A stretch of DNA of 48,402 nucleotides, from assembly GCA_035352635.1 (NCBI GenBank), contig DAOPYA010000026.1:1-48402 (forward strand), in the 5' to 3' direction. Both the position numbers and the translations under genes were made by a program. Under the pieces are notes generated by a model, which had not been told where the DNA came from, did not search any database, and was given only the letters and a program-made list of their open reading frames with translations. This DNA is from Rifleibacterium sp035352635 (lineage in GTDB: Bacteria > Muiribacteriota > Ozemobacteria > Ozemobacterales > Ozemobacteraceae). How positions within the stretch are numbered: the first letter of the stretch is position 1; each line of letters opens with the position of its first letter. This document shows positions 25,686-35,401 of this stretch, piece by piece.

Positions 25686-26342
25686 ATGACCCGGAACAGA
25701 TTCCCGGTTCCTGAAAAACGGCGATCGCTGATTCTGCCCGCCGACCTGGCGGGCAGGCATCTTCGGGTCGCTTTTTTTGACGCCGACAACACTCTGAGAG
25801 AGGCGCGCAGCGGCAAGCCATCACCGCATGGCCGTGCCGACCTTCTGATTCGCGCGAAATGCTGCGAACGCCTGTTGCAACTTGCCAGCGAAGGGTATCT
25901 GCTGGCAATTGTTTCGAACCAGGCGGGTATAAAGCTTGGTCATATAAGCATGAGTGAAGTCGAAGAAGCTATGCAGGCAACCGTGCAGGCCTTTGCGGCC
26001 CGGGGCATAATCTTCAATTATTACGACTTTGCCGAGCTTTATAATGAGGATCGCAAGCCCGAGCCAGGAATGGCCTGGCGCCTAGAGCGTCAACTGCAAC
26101 TGGCCGGTTATACAATTGACTGGCCAGGCAGTTTCATGGTTGGCGACGCAGGCTGGAAACGCGGCAAAGAACAGTGCCCCGATGGCCGGCCCGGCAGCGA
26201 CCATTCTAATTCAGACCGACTTTTTGCCGAAAACATTGCCTTGAAATATCCGGGGTTCAGGTTCTTTCACCCTGTCGATTTTTTCAGGTCAGCATGCAGC
26301 CCAGAAGTTGCAGAACCTGAAATTACGGGGGAATCACGATGA
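25686..26342 (+). CDS. HAD phosphatase of the PNKP 3'-phosphatase type
   Basis: A 218-residue HAD hydrolase. Motif I is FFDADNTL (nucleophile D32, D34; the usual Gly is Asn), motif II SNQ at 77-79, motif III K124 in RKPEPGM and motif IV GD at 153-154. The tail HSNSDRLFAENIALKYPG, followed by HPVDFF, is the pattern seen in polynucleotide kinase 3'-phosphatases (SD-x2-FA-x-N, then PxxFF). A DNA/RNA 3'-end phosphatase is therefore likelier than histidinol or heptose phosphatase. No kinase or ligase half is attached. The stop overlaps the ATG of the protein kinase gene (ATGA), so the two are co-translated. Confidence 0.78.
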   Translation: MTRNRFPVPEKRRSLILPADLAGRHLRVAFFDADNTLREARSGKPSPHGRADLLIRAKCCERLLQLASEGYLLAIVSNQAGIKLGHISMSEVEEAMQATVQAFAARGIIFNYYDFAELYNEDRKPEPGMAWRLERQLQLAGYTIDWPGSFMVGDAGWKRGKEQCPDGRPGSDHSNSDRLFAENIALKYPGFRFFHPVDFFRSACSPEVAEPEITGESR

Positions 26343-28936
26343 ACACCAATGCCAGGCTACCAGAACCCGGTACTCTAATCAACGGCTGCAAGATTGTTTC
26401 TGAAATTGGCGCCGGCGGCATGGGTTCAGTATTCAAAGCTTTTGATGAAACCCTTGGGCGGCATGTGGCCATTAAAATCATGCACCAGGTATCAGACGAC
26501 CGGGTCGGGCGAACCCGTTTTTTACGTGAAGCTTCAGCAATCGCCAGACTCGACCACCCGTCTATTGTTAAAATTTTCAGTTATGGTGAATTCAATGGGC
26601 AGCCGTTTTTTATCATGGAATATGTTGAAGGCTGGTCAATTCGTGATTTTATCGCACGCAGCTGTTTTATTCATAATGCCGGTCACGCCATAAAAGATCT
26701 CGAGTTTTCGGGTTACCTGCGCGAGGCCGCGCCCGGTACACCGTGGTTTCTCCAAGATCAGCTGACCAACCCGTTGACTGACGAAGAATATCCGGCCAGG
26801 GTTCGCCGCCTGATGCATTCTGCGGCTTCTGCCCTTGCCGAGGCGCATCGGCACGAAATTATTCATCGCGATATTAAATCTTCAAACATACTGATCAGTG
26901 ATGACACAAGAGTTAAGATTGTTGATTTCGGGCTGGTCAAGCAGCGTGGCGACAGTGAACTTACCCGGGCCGAGCAGTTTATGGGCACTCTTTCTTACGC
27001 CGCACCCGAGCAGTTAATGGGTGAACGTGGCAAAGTTACACCGCAGACTGATATTTACAGCCTCGGGGTGGTCATGTATGAACTTGTCACCCTTACCCAC
27101 CCGATTAAAGGTGAAGATCCGGCTGCGATTGTCGCTTCAATAACTCAGGGAAATCTCAAGGCACCCCGCGAGCTGAACCCACATATTTCGGGTGAGTTCG
27201 AGAGGATTATTCTCAAATGCCTCGAAAAAAAACCAGCCCGGCGGTATCAGAATGCCGGAAAGCTTGCCGAAGATCTGTTGCAGCGAAAATTCGAGCCAAC
27301 CTGGTTCAGCGGTTTTACTGATATGCTCAGAGGCTGGTTTTTAAAAGAGAACCATATTTACGATGCCGGTTCGCCAGAACCAACGCCCAGTCGCTCTGAC
27401 AAAACGCCTGTTGACCCTGATTCCCCCGAGGGAGTCGCCGGGCGGTTTCTGCAATCAGCGCGTCGGAAATTTTTCGTGAGTTTTGCAGTTATCGAGGCAA
27501 TAGATGAGTTACGCCAGGCTTTCAAGCTGAACAAAAACAATGCTGATATTCTCTTTCTTCTGTGTTTCGCTCTGAACACCGTTGCCGAGAATGCCGAAAT
27601 CAAGAGAATTATTGAGAACTCTACCGCCATGGCCGACAGCAGCAACGAAAAGGATCGGGGCAAGTATGAGCTGTCGAGGCTTCTGTTTCAGCTGCGCAGC
27701 TATGAAGAAGGCCGAAAAATGGCTGTCAGACTTCAACAGCTTTACCCGGACGAATATGATTTCATGTTTGCCCTGTTTTTCTGTCTTGAATCGCTCGGCA
27801 ACTACACAGAAGCAATCAAAGTCGGCGAAAATCTTTCCCGACTGGCTCCAGACAACAACATCGTCGCGGTTGCACAAAGCGAATGTTATTTTTCGGTCAT
27901 GGATTTTGCTATGGCTATAGAGGTTCTGCGCAAGCGCATCGACAAGCATCCTGACTACCATAACCTGCGCCTGAAGGTTATTCAGGCCTTGCTGCTAAGC
28001 GGGCGTTATGAAGAAGCAACTGTCGAAGCCGAGCAGGTGCTGGCCAAAGACCCGATGAACATGCTTATGCAGTATTATTATGGGCGCATTCTCGCATGCC
28101 GCAGCGAACTGCAAAAAGCCTACGGTGCTTTTCGCATCGCGGTAGGCCTGCCTGGTGACGAAGGCCTGCGGGCCATGGGTTATTATGCGCTCTATCGGGT
28201 AATGGAACTTATGAATCGCCATGAAACCGCAGCGAGGCATCTCAGACAGGCACGCAAAATCAAACCTCAGATGGCCTTTCATACGGGCTCAGAACTGATG
28301 AAGGTAATTGAAGCTGAACTGATGCCAGGTATCAGAGACGAATTCAATGATGAGCCATGGTTTGCGACCGTGCGCAAATACGCCCGGATGATCTGCGCCG
28401 ATTCAGCTGACATAAGGTCTTACACGATCGGCAATTATGGCAGTACATCGGTGCTGGTTCTGCAAGCTGACGGAAATTTTTCGCATCAGGTTATCTTCAG
28501 CAACTTCAATCTATATGATTATGACGAATTGTACACTCAGCTATGGCTGCCAGAACTCGCACGCTCCCCCTTCATCGACGAAAACGGCAATATTTTGACT
28601 TCGGTATTTTACCGGGCCGAAGGCCGTGTCGCAGGCGGAACCGCTTCGATTTCCCTTGCCGAACCATGGAAATCAGGGCGTGGGAGCCATATCTGCTGCC
28701 GACTGTCAGACGGGCGCCTGACGGTCAATAATGGGAAAAAGCGATTTGTTTTGCCAGACATGCCCCAACCAGCCTGCCGCCGCCAGGCTTTTTTGATCGT
28801 ATTGCCGGCCGGTTGCCAGCCACAAAATTTCAGTTTTCAGCCTGATGAAATGGTTCCCTACGAAAAGACCCAGGTATTGTGTTATTTTCCATACCTTTCT
28901 GCCGGTGAAACTTACAAAATCACTTTCGATTTATAA
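26339..28936 (+). CDS. Ser/Thr protein kinase with TPR region and C-terminal beta-rich domain
   Basis: An 865-residue Hanks-type kinase. Catalytic domain about 17-315: glycine loop IGAGGMGSVF (23-32), K46 in VAIK, E64, HRDIK at 176-180, DFG at 196-198 and APE at 222-224, all intact. Between the hinge and the catalytic loop lies an extra segment of about 40 residues (about 108-150) not found in typical PknB-type kinases. Residues about 375-690 are helical TPR-like repeats (e.g. NKNNADILFLLCFALN, YPDEYDFMFALFFCLESLGN). The last 170 residues look like a beta-rich domain, Trp- and Tyr-containing, that I cannot name. No membrane segment is evident, so it is a cytosolic kinase. It is coupled to the PNKP-like phosphatase. 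Confidence 0.92.
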   Translation: MNTNARLPEPGTLINGCKIVSEIGAGGMGSVFKAFDETLGRHVAIKIMHQVSDDRVGRTRFLREASAIARLDHPSIVKIFSYGEFNGQPFFIMEYVEGWSIRDFIARSCFIHNAGHAIKDLEFSGYLREAAPGTPWFLQDQLTNPLTDEEYPARVRRLMHSAASALAEAHRHEIIHRDIKSSNILISDDTRVKIVDFGLVKQRGDSELTRAEQFMGTLSYAAPEQLMGERGKVTPQTDIYSLGVVMYELVTLTHPIKGEDPAAIVASITQGNLKAPRELNPHISGEFERIILKCLEKKPARRYQNAGKLAEDLLQRKFEPTWFSGFTDMLRGWFLKENHIYDAGSPEPTPSRSDKTPVDPDSPEGVAGRFLQSARRKFFVSFAVIEAIDELRQAFKLNKNNADILFLLCFALNTVAENAEIKRIIENSTAMADSSNEKDRGKYELSRLLFQLRSYEEGRKMAVRLQQLYPDEYDFMFALFFCLESLGNYTEAIKVGENLSRLAPDNNIVAVAQSECYFSVMDFAMAIEVLRKRIDKHPDYHNLRLKVIQALLLSGRYEEATVEAEQVLAKDPMNMLMQYYYGRILACRSELQKAYGAFRIAVGLPGDEGLRAMGYYALYRVMELMNRHETAARHLRQARKIKPQMAFHTGSELMKVIEAELMPGIRDEFNDEPWFATVRKYARMICADSADIRSYTIGNYGSTSVLVLQADGNFSHQVIFSNFNLYDYDELYTQLWLPELARSPFIDENGNILTSVFYRAEGRVAGGTASISLAEPWKSGRGSHICCRLSDGRLTVNNGKKRFVLPDMPQPACRRQAFLIVLPAGCQPQNFSFQPDEMVPYEKTQVLCYFPYLSAGETYKITFDL

Positions 28937-28962
28937 AACGATTTATAAAGTCGCGTTGCCAG

Positions 28963-28990
28963 TTGTGGGTTACCGTACAATCAGTATAAT
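28963..28990 (+). promoter_or_regulatory. Sigma70-type promoter of the phospholipase C-like gene
   Basis: TTGTGG (28963-28968), a 16-base spacer and a perfect TATAAT (28985-28990) end 31 bases before the ATG at 29022. AAGGAG lies 7-8 bases before that ATG. Confidence 0.65.
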
Positions 28991-29021
28991 TATTAGATGG
29001 TTTGGCGTAAGGAGCTGTAAA

Positions 29022-30515
29022 ATGCCTGCAAATATTAAGCTGTTGTCTCTGGCTACCTTTCTGGCGTTCATGATAGTTGCACCAGATCTTTCAGCATGGG
29101 GGCCGATCAGTCACATTGCCCTTACCTATGAAGCCGGCACTCAAAAGGGGTTTCCAGTCAGCAACGATTTGCTGGGTGCTTATCTGGCAGGCTCGACCGA
29201 ACCCGATATCGGCCTAGACGACGGGCAGAGTGAAGATTACGGCGTTTATCACAGCGAAGACTTTGCCAAAGCCATGGAAAGCGTTGCCAGCACCAAAAAA
29301 AGCCCCGCCCGCGAACTGCTTATGGCAAGAGCCGCCGGCATACGCAGTCATCTGGCCGGTGATTCTTCTGCACATGGTTCCAACGGCTATTCTGACAACA
29401 AAAAAATGTTTGACAGCCTGAATACAGGCCTGCCCATCCATACGACCAACGAATTATGTGCTGACATTGTCATGTATGATCGCAACAAAGCAGGGCTGAA
29501 GAACCAGAGCCTCAATTTTATGGATGTTGACACTCTGATCGCCGTTCGCGATGCATACAGCCGCATGACCGGCAAACCCCTCAGCAGCGACCGTGAAAAG
29601 CTGAAAAAAGAGCTTTTGAATCACCGAACCCTCGTACTCACTGAACTGAGTCTTGCGAATCACCTAAGCAATTCAGATCAGGCCAAACTTAAAGAAATGC
29701 GCGAAGTCTATGCTGACCTTGACACGGGCGTAGCAGACGGCAAGGGCGCCACAATGGCCATCAGTCGTATCGCCGAAAAAGCGAAGCCCTGTGAAGACCT
29801 CAGCAATTTCAGAACGACTGACCGAGGTGCAAAAATCCGTGATTTTCTTAATAATTCCCTGCTGGCAAAAAGCTTTCAGGCTCTTGAAAGGGGCGTGCTC
29901 AAGCTGACCCGTTCTGCAGCAGTGCGAGGCACCGCCCTTGATTTCGCCAGCAGCAAAGTCTCGACGACGCGCAATAAGGCATTCGTTAACTTCGGCATCA
30001 ATCTGTTGAACCGAAACCTGACCTTTAAACAGGCAGCAGTTATGGCGGGCAAGGCTGTAAGCGGCTACCCGGCTGACCCTGCGCAGAAGATGGCTTATCT
30101 TGAGATCGAAGCAGAATCTTTAAAAGCGCAGCGAGACAAAGCCATGCATGACTTTAACGCCCGCCCCTGGTGGAAATTCTGGCTATATTTCACCCAGTCT
30201 GACCGCAAAAATTATGAAAATCTGGCCGCCGCGTATAAACAAAAGATGCATGAAATAGACCTGTTGAAGGCAACAGCTGAAAAAGATACGCCCGCAGCTT
30301 CTCAGGGTCAGATTGCCGGGTCAGCAACAAACGGTGCCGTTGCCTCAACGGTATCTACCACTGATCTCAATGCACTTCAGACCGCTGTTGATAAAGCATA
30401 CCAGAAATATGTCGAAGCAACAGAAGCTCAAGATACTTTAAAAGCCAGTGCAGCGGCCGAAGAGCTCGAAAAAGCCCGCACCGCGCTCAATAATGCCAAG
30501 GCATCTGCAGACTGA
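29022..30515 (+). CDS. Secreted zinc-dependent phospholipase C-family protein
   Basis: The start is ATG 29022 (AAGGAG upstream, downstream of a promoter); the longer open frame would overlap the kinase. The 497-residue product has a signal peptide ending LSA, and cleavage after A25 would expose W26. The next residues follow the metal-ligand order of Bacillus PC-phospholipase C: W26, H31, D62, H77, H110, D114, H118, H140 and E144 (H-x3-E). That enzyme also coordinates zinc with its N-terminal Trp, which supports the cleavage site. Domain about 26-200. The rest (about 250-497) is helical, Lys/Ala/Glu-rich and probably coiled-coil, with no recognised fold. An exported lipase or related hydrolase is the best guess. 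Confidence 0.82.
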   Translation: MPANIKLLSLATFLAFMIVAPDLSAWGPISHIALTYEAGTQKGFPVSNDLLGAYLAGSTEPDIGLDDGQSEDYGVYHSEDFAKAMESVASTKKSPARELLMARAAGIRSHLAGDSSAHGSNGYSDNKKMFDSLNTGLPIHTTNELCADIVMYDRNKAGLKNQSLNFMDVDTLIAVRDAYSRMTGKPLSSDREKLKKELLNHRTLVLTELSLANHLSNSDQAKLKEMREVYADLDTGVADGKGATMAISRIAEKAKPCEDLSNFRTTDRGAKIRDFLNNSLLAKSFQALERGVLKLTRSAAVRGTALDFASSKVSTTRNKAFVNFGINLLNRNLTFKQAAVMAGKAVSGYPADPAQKMAYLEIEAESLKAQRDKAMHDFNARPWWKFWLYFTQSDRKNYENLAAAYKQKMHEIDLLKATAEKDTPAASQGQIAGSATNGAVASTVSTTDLNALQTAVDKAYQKYVEATEAQDTLKASAAAEELEKARTALNNAKASAD

Positions 30516-30524
30516 CAGTCAATA

Positions 30525-30554
30525 AAACCTCAAAGTTGCACAAACGGGGTTTTG
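30525..30554 (+). terminator. Possible weak terminator of the phospholipase-like gene
   Basis: AAAACCTC (30525-30532) can pair with GGGGTTTT (30547-30554) in an 8-bp stem including one G-U pair. The loop is 14 bases and the T-tract short. It overlaps the CDF promoter, so it may instead be chance. Confidence 0.25.
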
Positions 30555-30563
30555 TGTTACAAT
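30536..30563 (+). promoter_or_regulatory. Sigma70-type promoter of the CDF transporter gene
   Basis: TTGCAC (30536-30541), 16-base spacer, TACAAT (30558-30563, 5 of 6). The predicted start near 30570 leaves a leader of about 34 bases, with GGAGG at 30588-30592. No metal-regulator palindrome was recognised nearby. Confidence 0.65.
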
Positions 30564-30603
30564 CGACTGTCTGCAACCTGCAAACCCGGAGGCCTGCCTT
30601 TTT

Positions 30604-31617
30604 ATGCCCGACGACCATGAGCATATTCACGACCATGATCACGATAGCAACCATGGTTGTGGCGGCGAGCACAGCCATGACGATGCGCACAGCCATGGGC
30701 ATGGTCACGGGCACAGTCATGGGCACGGGCATAGTCATGGCCCGGTTGATTATAACAAGGCCTTCGCCATCGGGGTATTTCTTAATGTTGGGTTTGCCAC
30801 AGCTGAAGCCCTTTATGGCTACTTTGCCGGCTCACTGGCCCTGATAGCTGATTCGGGGCACAATTTCAGTGATGTAATCGGTCTGTTGCTCGCCTGGGGC
30901 GCTGCAAGGCTCTCACAGCGCCAACCCTCTGAACGCCACACTTACGGGCTGCGAAGTTCTTCAATACTTGCCGCTCTTTTTAATGCCGTGCTGCTGCTGG
31001 TGGCAGTTGGCGCCATTGCCTGGGAATCAATACGCAGATTTTCAGAACCAGCCCCCGTGGCAGGCACAACAATTATCTGGGTTGCCCTGCTTGGCATCAT
31101 CATTAATACAGCCACGGCCATGTTGTTTATGTCCGGGCGAAAAAACGATCTGAATATCCGGGGTGCCTTTCTGCACATGGCAGCAGACGCAGCGGTGTCA
31201 GCCGGCGTTGTTCTGGCCGGGGTTCTGATCATGTATACAGGCTGGGCCTGGGTAGACCCACTGGTCAGCCTTATAATTGCGGCTGTAATTCTGATCGGCA
31301 CCTGGGGCTTGCTGCGCGAATCAGTTGACCTGGCCCTGCACGCCGTTCCTGAAAACATTGACCCCAACGCGGTGCATGCATTTCTCAGTGGTCTACCGGG
31401 GGTTACCGCGGTACATCACCTGCATATCTGGGGTATGAGCACCACTGAAACCGCCCTGACCGCGCATCTGGTCAAGCCAGATCATCAGAATGACGACGAA
31501 CTGATTGCCCGGGCCTGCCATGAGCTTCACAAACAATTCGGTATCGAGCACTCAACCTTGCAGCTTGAACGCAGCGACAGCACTTGCCCAAGCGGCATCA
31601 ACTGTGGTGCTGAGTAG
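30604..31617 (+). CDS. CDF-family zinc/divalent cation exporter
   Basis: A 337-residue cation diffusion facilitator. The first about 45 residues are a His/Asp-rich cytosolic tail (many HDHDH and GHGHSH runs) that may sense or deliver metal. Six hydrophobic segments follow. The transport site residues are H-x3-D pairs: H and D in IADSGHNFSDVIG and HMAADA, the His/Asp set of zinc-specific CDFs such as CzcD/ZitB. The C-terminal domain (after LHAVPENI) is the usual metallochaperone-like fold. It has its own promoter and exports Zn2+ (possibly Cd2+/Co2+) in exchange for H+. Confidence 0.93.
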   Translation: MPDDHEHIHDHDHDSNHGCGGEHSHDDAHSHGHGHGHSHGHGHSHGPVDYNKAFAIGVFLNVGFATAEALYGYFAGSLALIADSGHNFSDVIGLLLAWGAARLSQRQPSERHTYGLRSSSILAALFNAVLLLVAVGAIAWESIRRFSEPAPVAGTTIIWVALLGIIINTATAMLFMSGRKNDLNIRGAFLHMAADAAVSAGVVLAGVLIMYTGWAWVDPLVSLIIAAVILIGTWGLLRESVDLALHAVPENIDPNAVHAFLSGLPGVTAVHHLHIWGMSTTETALTAHLVKPDHQNDDELIARACHELHKQFGIEHSTLQLERSDSTCPSGINCGAE

Positions 31618-31765
31618 CGACTGACTGGTTAAAAGCCATGTCGGGTGCCAGAATCAATCCTGCCGCAAGGTTGATATTGTAAGGCCTGGCATGGTCTGTC
31701 GACTTATAGAAATAGCTGTGCAGATAAAATGCCTGAACCTGGTTCTTTAAAATGAGGAAAAAACG

Positions 31766-34700
31766 ATGACAGAAAACTCTCTGCCGCCAACAGTCAAACG
31801 CCTGCTGATCGCTCAGTTTTTCGGTGCTTTCAATGACAATGCCTGGAAAATGATCGTCGCTTTTCTGGCGATAAAATCGGCCACTACTGGCATGGAGCCA
31901 GGTGGAACCGCCTTTGAAAATGCCTCGCAGCTGCAAACCACCATGACTTTTGTGGTTTTCACCCTGCCGATGGTTCTGTTTTCTTTGCCGGCAGGGGTTC
32001 TGGCTGACCGGGTCAGCAAGACGACCATCATCATTGTTATGAAAGCGCTCGAAGTATTGTTGATGGCCATGGCGATCTTCAGTCTGGCTTACCCGCAACT
32101 GCTGCCGCCTTTGATTATTCTTGCGCTCATGGGTATGCAGTCAGCACTTTTCAGCCCGGCAAAGTATGGCATTCTGCCTGAACTGTTGCCGCATGACCAG
32201 TTGTCGAAGGGCAACGGTGCCCTTGAAATGTGCACCTTCATCGCCATCATCGGCGGCACAGCTTCGGGCGGTCTGCTTCTTGACTTTGCCGGCAACAACA
32301 TCTGGGTAACGGCTCTGATTCTTACCATTCTTGCTATTGCCGGGCTGGCAGCCTCTCTTGGCATTCCGCAGGTAACGGCCGCGAGAGGTGAAGGTGGCTT
32401 TATTGACACCCTCAAGGGTTCGTTCAGGGCGATAACCGGTGATCGCGTTATCTGGCTGGCAGTTTTGGGTTCGTGCCTGTTCTGGGCAATAGCCAGCCTG
32501 CTCGGTCAGGATATTCTTGTTTACGCCAAGAACCTCACCCGCCATCTGCCTGATTCTGACACGCTTAGCGGGCTGCCGCTGGCATTTTACGGTCTGGGAG
32601 TCGGGCTTGGCAGCGTTCTCGCCGGCCGCATTTCCGGGCGTCTGGTCGAATATGGCCTGATACCGCTCGGCGCCACCGGCATTGGCTTTTTCACCATGCT
32701 GTTTGGCATATTTGCACCCGGTTATAACGCAACTCTGGTAATCATGACAGCACTTGGCATTTCCAGTGGTCTGGTGGTGGTGCCGCTGAACGCTATTCTG
32801 CAATGGCGCTCACCGGCTGAACGCCGTGGCGGCATCATTGCCCTGGCCAATGTCTTTATCTTCGCCGCCATCGTTACGGGGTCGCTGGGTGCCGCGGCCC
32901 TGTCGCTGGCAGGGCTTTCTCCGGCGGGTATTCTCGTCTTTTCTTCGCTTATTACCACCGCCGGCATGCTCTGGGCGATTTATCTGCTGCCTGATTTTCT
33001 TATCAGGCTGGTTTTCGTCATTGTCACCCACACATTCTACCGCCTCACCATCAGCGGCGGCGACAAGATACCCCTCGAAGGCGGCGCGCTGCTGGTGCCC
33101 AACCATGTTTCATTTATCGACGGTTTTCTGGTCATGGCAAGCACCGACCGTCAGGTGCGTTTCATCGTCGATGAGCTTTATTACAACCATCGTCTGCTGC
33201 ACCCCTTCATGAAGGCGATGCATGCCATACCCGTTTCGGCAACCGGGGGCCTCAAAATGATTCTGCGGGCGCTCCGTGACGCCGGCAACTTTATCGATCA
33301 GGGCGACCTGGTCTGCATCTTTGCCGAAGGGCAGGTAACTCGAACTGGCCTGATGCTGCCGTTCAGACGCGGGCTGGAAAAAATCGTGCGCGGCCGCGCA
33401 GCCTCGATCATACCAGTCAACCTCGACCGGGTCTGGGGAAGCATTTACAGTCGTTCAGGCGGCCGGTTTCTAACCAAACTCCCAGAAACCTTCCCCTACC
33501 CGATCACCGTAACCTTCGGTGACCCCTTGCCGGCCGATACATCTGCTCATCAGATCCGTATTGCGGTTCAAGAACTGGCCACCCGCGCCTGGGACTGCCG
33601 ACGCAGTTCTGCACGGCCCCTGCATCATTACTTCATCAGGCGGATGCGCACCGGGCCATGGCGCGTTGCCTTCGCAGATTCATCAGGCCGGGAACTACGC
33701 CGCCTGCCGGCTCTGATTTCGACTATCAGTCTTGCCAGAAGCCTCAAGACAGCCTGGGGTGCCGAGACCAACATCGGCATACTGATGCCCCCCACCATTG
33801 GTGGCGCTCTGGCGAATGTTGCCGCAACCATGGCCGGCAAAGTACCGGTCAATCTCAACTTTACCGCCGGGCGGGCGGGCATGACTTCGGCGCTGAAGCA
33901 GGCTGGCATCAGCACCATCATCACCAGTCGCGAATTTGTCGAAAAAGCGGCGCTTGAACTTCCCGAAGCGGCTCGTCTTATCTATCTTGAAGACCAGCTC
34001 GCTTCAATCAGCCCCGTAACAAAACTTGCAGCCACCCTCGCAGCACTCCTGCTGCCCATAAGCCTTCTTGAAAAATATTGCGGCACAAGCACACCTCAAA
34101 ACATTGATTCGCTTGCGACCATTATTTTTTCGAGCGGCAGCACCGGTGAACCCAAGGGCGTCATGCTTTCACACCATAATGTTGGCGCGAACGTCGAGGC
34201 GGTGGGTCAGGTGCTCACGGTCAACGATCAAGACCGCCTGCTCGGTATTCTACCGCTGTTTCACTCTTTCGGGTTCATGTCATTGTGGTTCGCCGTGCGA
34301 TTCGGCATGAGCATTATCTTTCATCCGAACCCCCTCGACGCGGCAAAAATTGGTGAAGTCGTCGAGCATCAGGGCATAACCTTTCTGATTGCGACTCCAA
34401 CTTTTCTGCAGATTTATATGCGCCGATGTTCACCCGGGCAATTCGGCAGTCTGCGAATCGTGTTCACCGGTGCCGAAAAGCTCACCGAACGCCTCGCGGG
34501 CGCGTTCGAAGAAAAATTCGGCATTAAACCGATTGAAGGGTACGGTGCCACCGAATGTTCACCGGCCATTACCGTCAGCACTCTTGATTTTCGTGGCCAG
34601 GGCATTTACCAGTTTGGCTCAAAGCGTGGTTTTGTCGGGCACCCGCTGCCCGGAGTCTCGGTGCGTATCGTCGATGTCGAGTCGGGCGCCCTGCAAACCC

Positions 34701-35200
34701 CGGGTTCACCAGGGCTGCTTCTCGTAAAAGGGCCAAACGTCATGCAGGGCTATATTGGCCGCGAAGACCTTACTGCCAAAGCTCTCAAAGATGGCTGGTA
34801 CAACACTGGCGACATTGCAGTCATGGATGAAAGCGGCTTTGTCAGAATAACAGATCGCCTGTCACGCTTCTCTAAAATCGGCGGCGAAATGGTGCCGCAC
34901 GGCAAGGTTGAAGACGCCCTGCACGAGGCACTCGGTTCAGATATCAAGGTATTCGCCGTGACTGCTGTTCCTGACGAGCGTAAAGGCGAAACCCTGGCTG
35001 TCGTTCACACCATCGACGAGGAAAAAATTGCCGGGGTGCTTGAAAAGATGTCTGGCATGGGGCTGCCGAACCTTTTCATTCCTAAAAAAGACCGATTTGT
35101 CAAAGTTGATAAAATACCGCTGCTCGGTACCGGCAAGGTCGATCTGCGCGGTTTAAAAGAAACCGCGATGCGAGCCTTCGGTCAACCAGATCAGGCTTGA
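31766..35200 (+). CDS. aas: LplT-Aas fusion: lysophospholipid transporter + acyltransferase + acyl-ACP synthetase
   Basis: A 1144-residue three-part protein. Residues about 1-410 are an MFS carrier with 12 membrane segments, like LplT, which flips 2-acyl-glycerophosphoethanolamine inward. Residues about 425-630 are a PlsC acyltransferase with H447-x4-D452 (NHVSFID) and E521-G-Q523. Residues about 640-1144 are an AMP-forming ligase with SSGSTGEPKG (about 788-797), GYGATECSP and YNTGDIAVMDESG. Together they import, reactivate and reacylate lysophospholipids. In E. coli lplT and aas are separate genes, but full fusions occur in many bacteria. GAGG lies 8 bases before the ATG; the 148-base upstream gap gave no convincing promoter. 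Confidence 0.93.
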   Translation: MTENSLPPTVKRLLIAQFFGAFNDNAWKMIVAFLAIKSATTGMEPGGTAFENASQLQTTMTFVVFTLPMVLFSLPAGVLADRVSKTTIIIVMKALEVLLMAMAIFSLAYPQLLPPLIILALMGMQSALFSPAKYGILPELLPHDQLSKGNGALEMCTFIAIIGGTASGGLLLDFAGNNIWVTALILTILAIAGLAASLGIPQVTAARGEGGFIDTLKGSFRAITGDRVIWLAVLGSCLFWAIASLLGQDILVYAKNLTRHLPDSDTLSGLPLAFYGLGVGLGSVLAGRISGRLVEYGLIPLGATGIGFFTMLFGIFAPGYNATLVIMTALGISSGLVVVPLNAILQWRSPAERRGGIIALANVFIFAAIVTGSLGAAALSLAGLSPAGILVFSSLITTAGMLWAIYLLPDFLIRLVFVIVTHTFYRLTISGGDKIPLEGGALLVPNHVSFIDGFLVMASTDRQVRFIVDELYYNHRLLHPFMKAMHAIPVSATGGLKMILRALRDAGNFIDQGDLVCIFAEGQVTRTGLMLPFRRGLEKIVRGRAASIIPVNLDRVWGSIYSRSGGRFLTKLPETFPYPITVTFGDPLPADTSAHQIRIAVQELATRAWDCRRSSARPLHHYFIRRMRTGPWRVAFADSSGRELRRLPALISTISLARSLKTAWGAETNIGILMPPTIGGALANVAATMAGKVPVNLNFTAGRAGMTSALKQAGISTIITSREFVEKAALELPEAARLIYLEDQLASISPVTKLAATLAALLLPISLLEKYCGTSTPQNIDSLATIIFSSGSTGEPKGVMLSHHNVGANVEAVGQVLTVNDQDRLLGILPLFHSFGFMSLWFAVRFGMSIIFHPNPLDAAKIGEVVEHQGITFLIATPTFLQIYMRRCSPGQFGSLRIVFTGAEKLTERLAGAFEEKFGIKPIEGYGATECSPAITVSTLDFRGQGIYQFGSKRGFVGHPLPGVSVRIVDVESGALQTPGSPGLLLVKGPNVMQGYIGREDLTAKALKDGWYNTGDIAVMDESGFVRITDRLSRFSKIGGEMVPHGKVEDALHEALGSDIKVFAVTAVPDERKGETLAVVHTIDEEKIAGVLEKMSGMGLPNLFIPKKDRFVKVDKIPLLGTGKVDLRGLKETAMRAFGQPDQA

Positions 35201-35401
35201 AACATTGATAACCTTATAAAAAGTTACCATTGCCAAGTCGGCAGACAGACTCAAAAATAACAGTCTGTTGAACCGGTTTTACTCAGCACCAGACGCAAAG
35301 TTCGTTTTTGCAGGACGCAATTATTCGTGTGCGAGAACCGACAGCGTGCTATATTGTTCGATATTTTTGGTGGCAGATTTCTCAAGCAAAGGAACTGAAG
35401 C

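Noticed and set aside
28845..29021. N-terminal extension of the phospholipase-like gene
   Set aside because: The extra codons overlap the kinase 3' end and a good promoter; a strong ribosome binding site and signal peptide support ATG 29022.
30487..30738. - strand frame with a Met/Val/Ala-rich product opposite the CDF gene
   Set aside because: It is the reverse reading of the His-rich N-terminus codons (CAT/CAC become ATG/GTG), so the repetitive product is an artefact.
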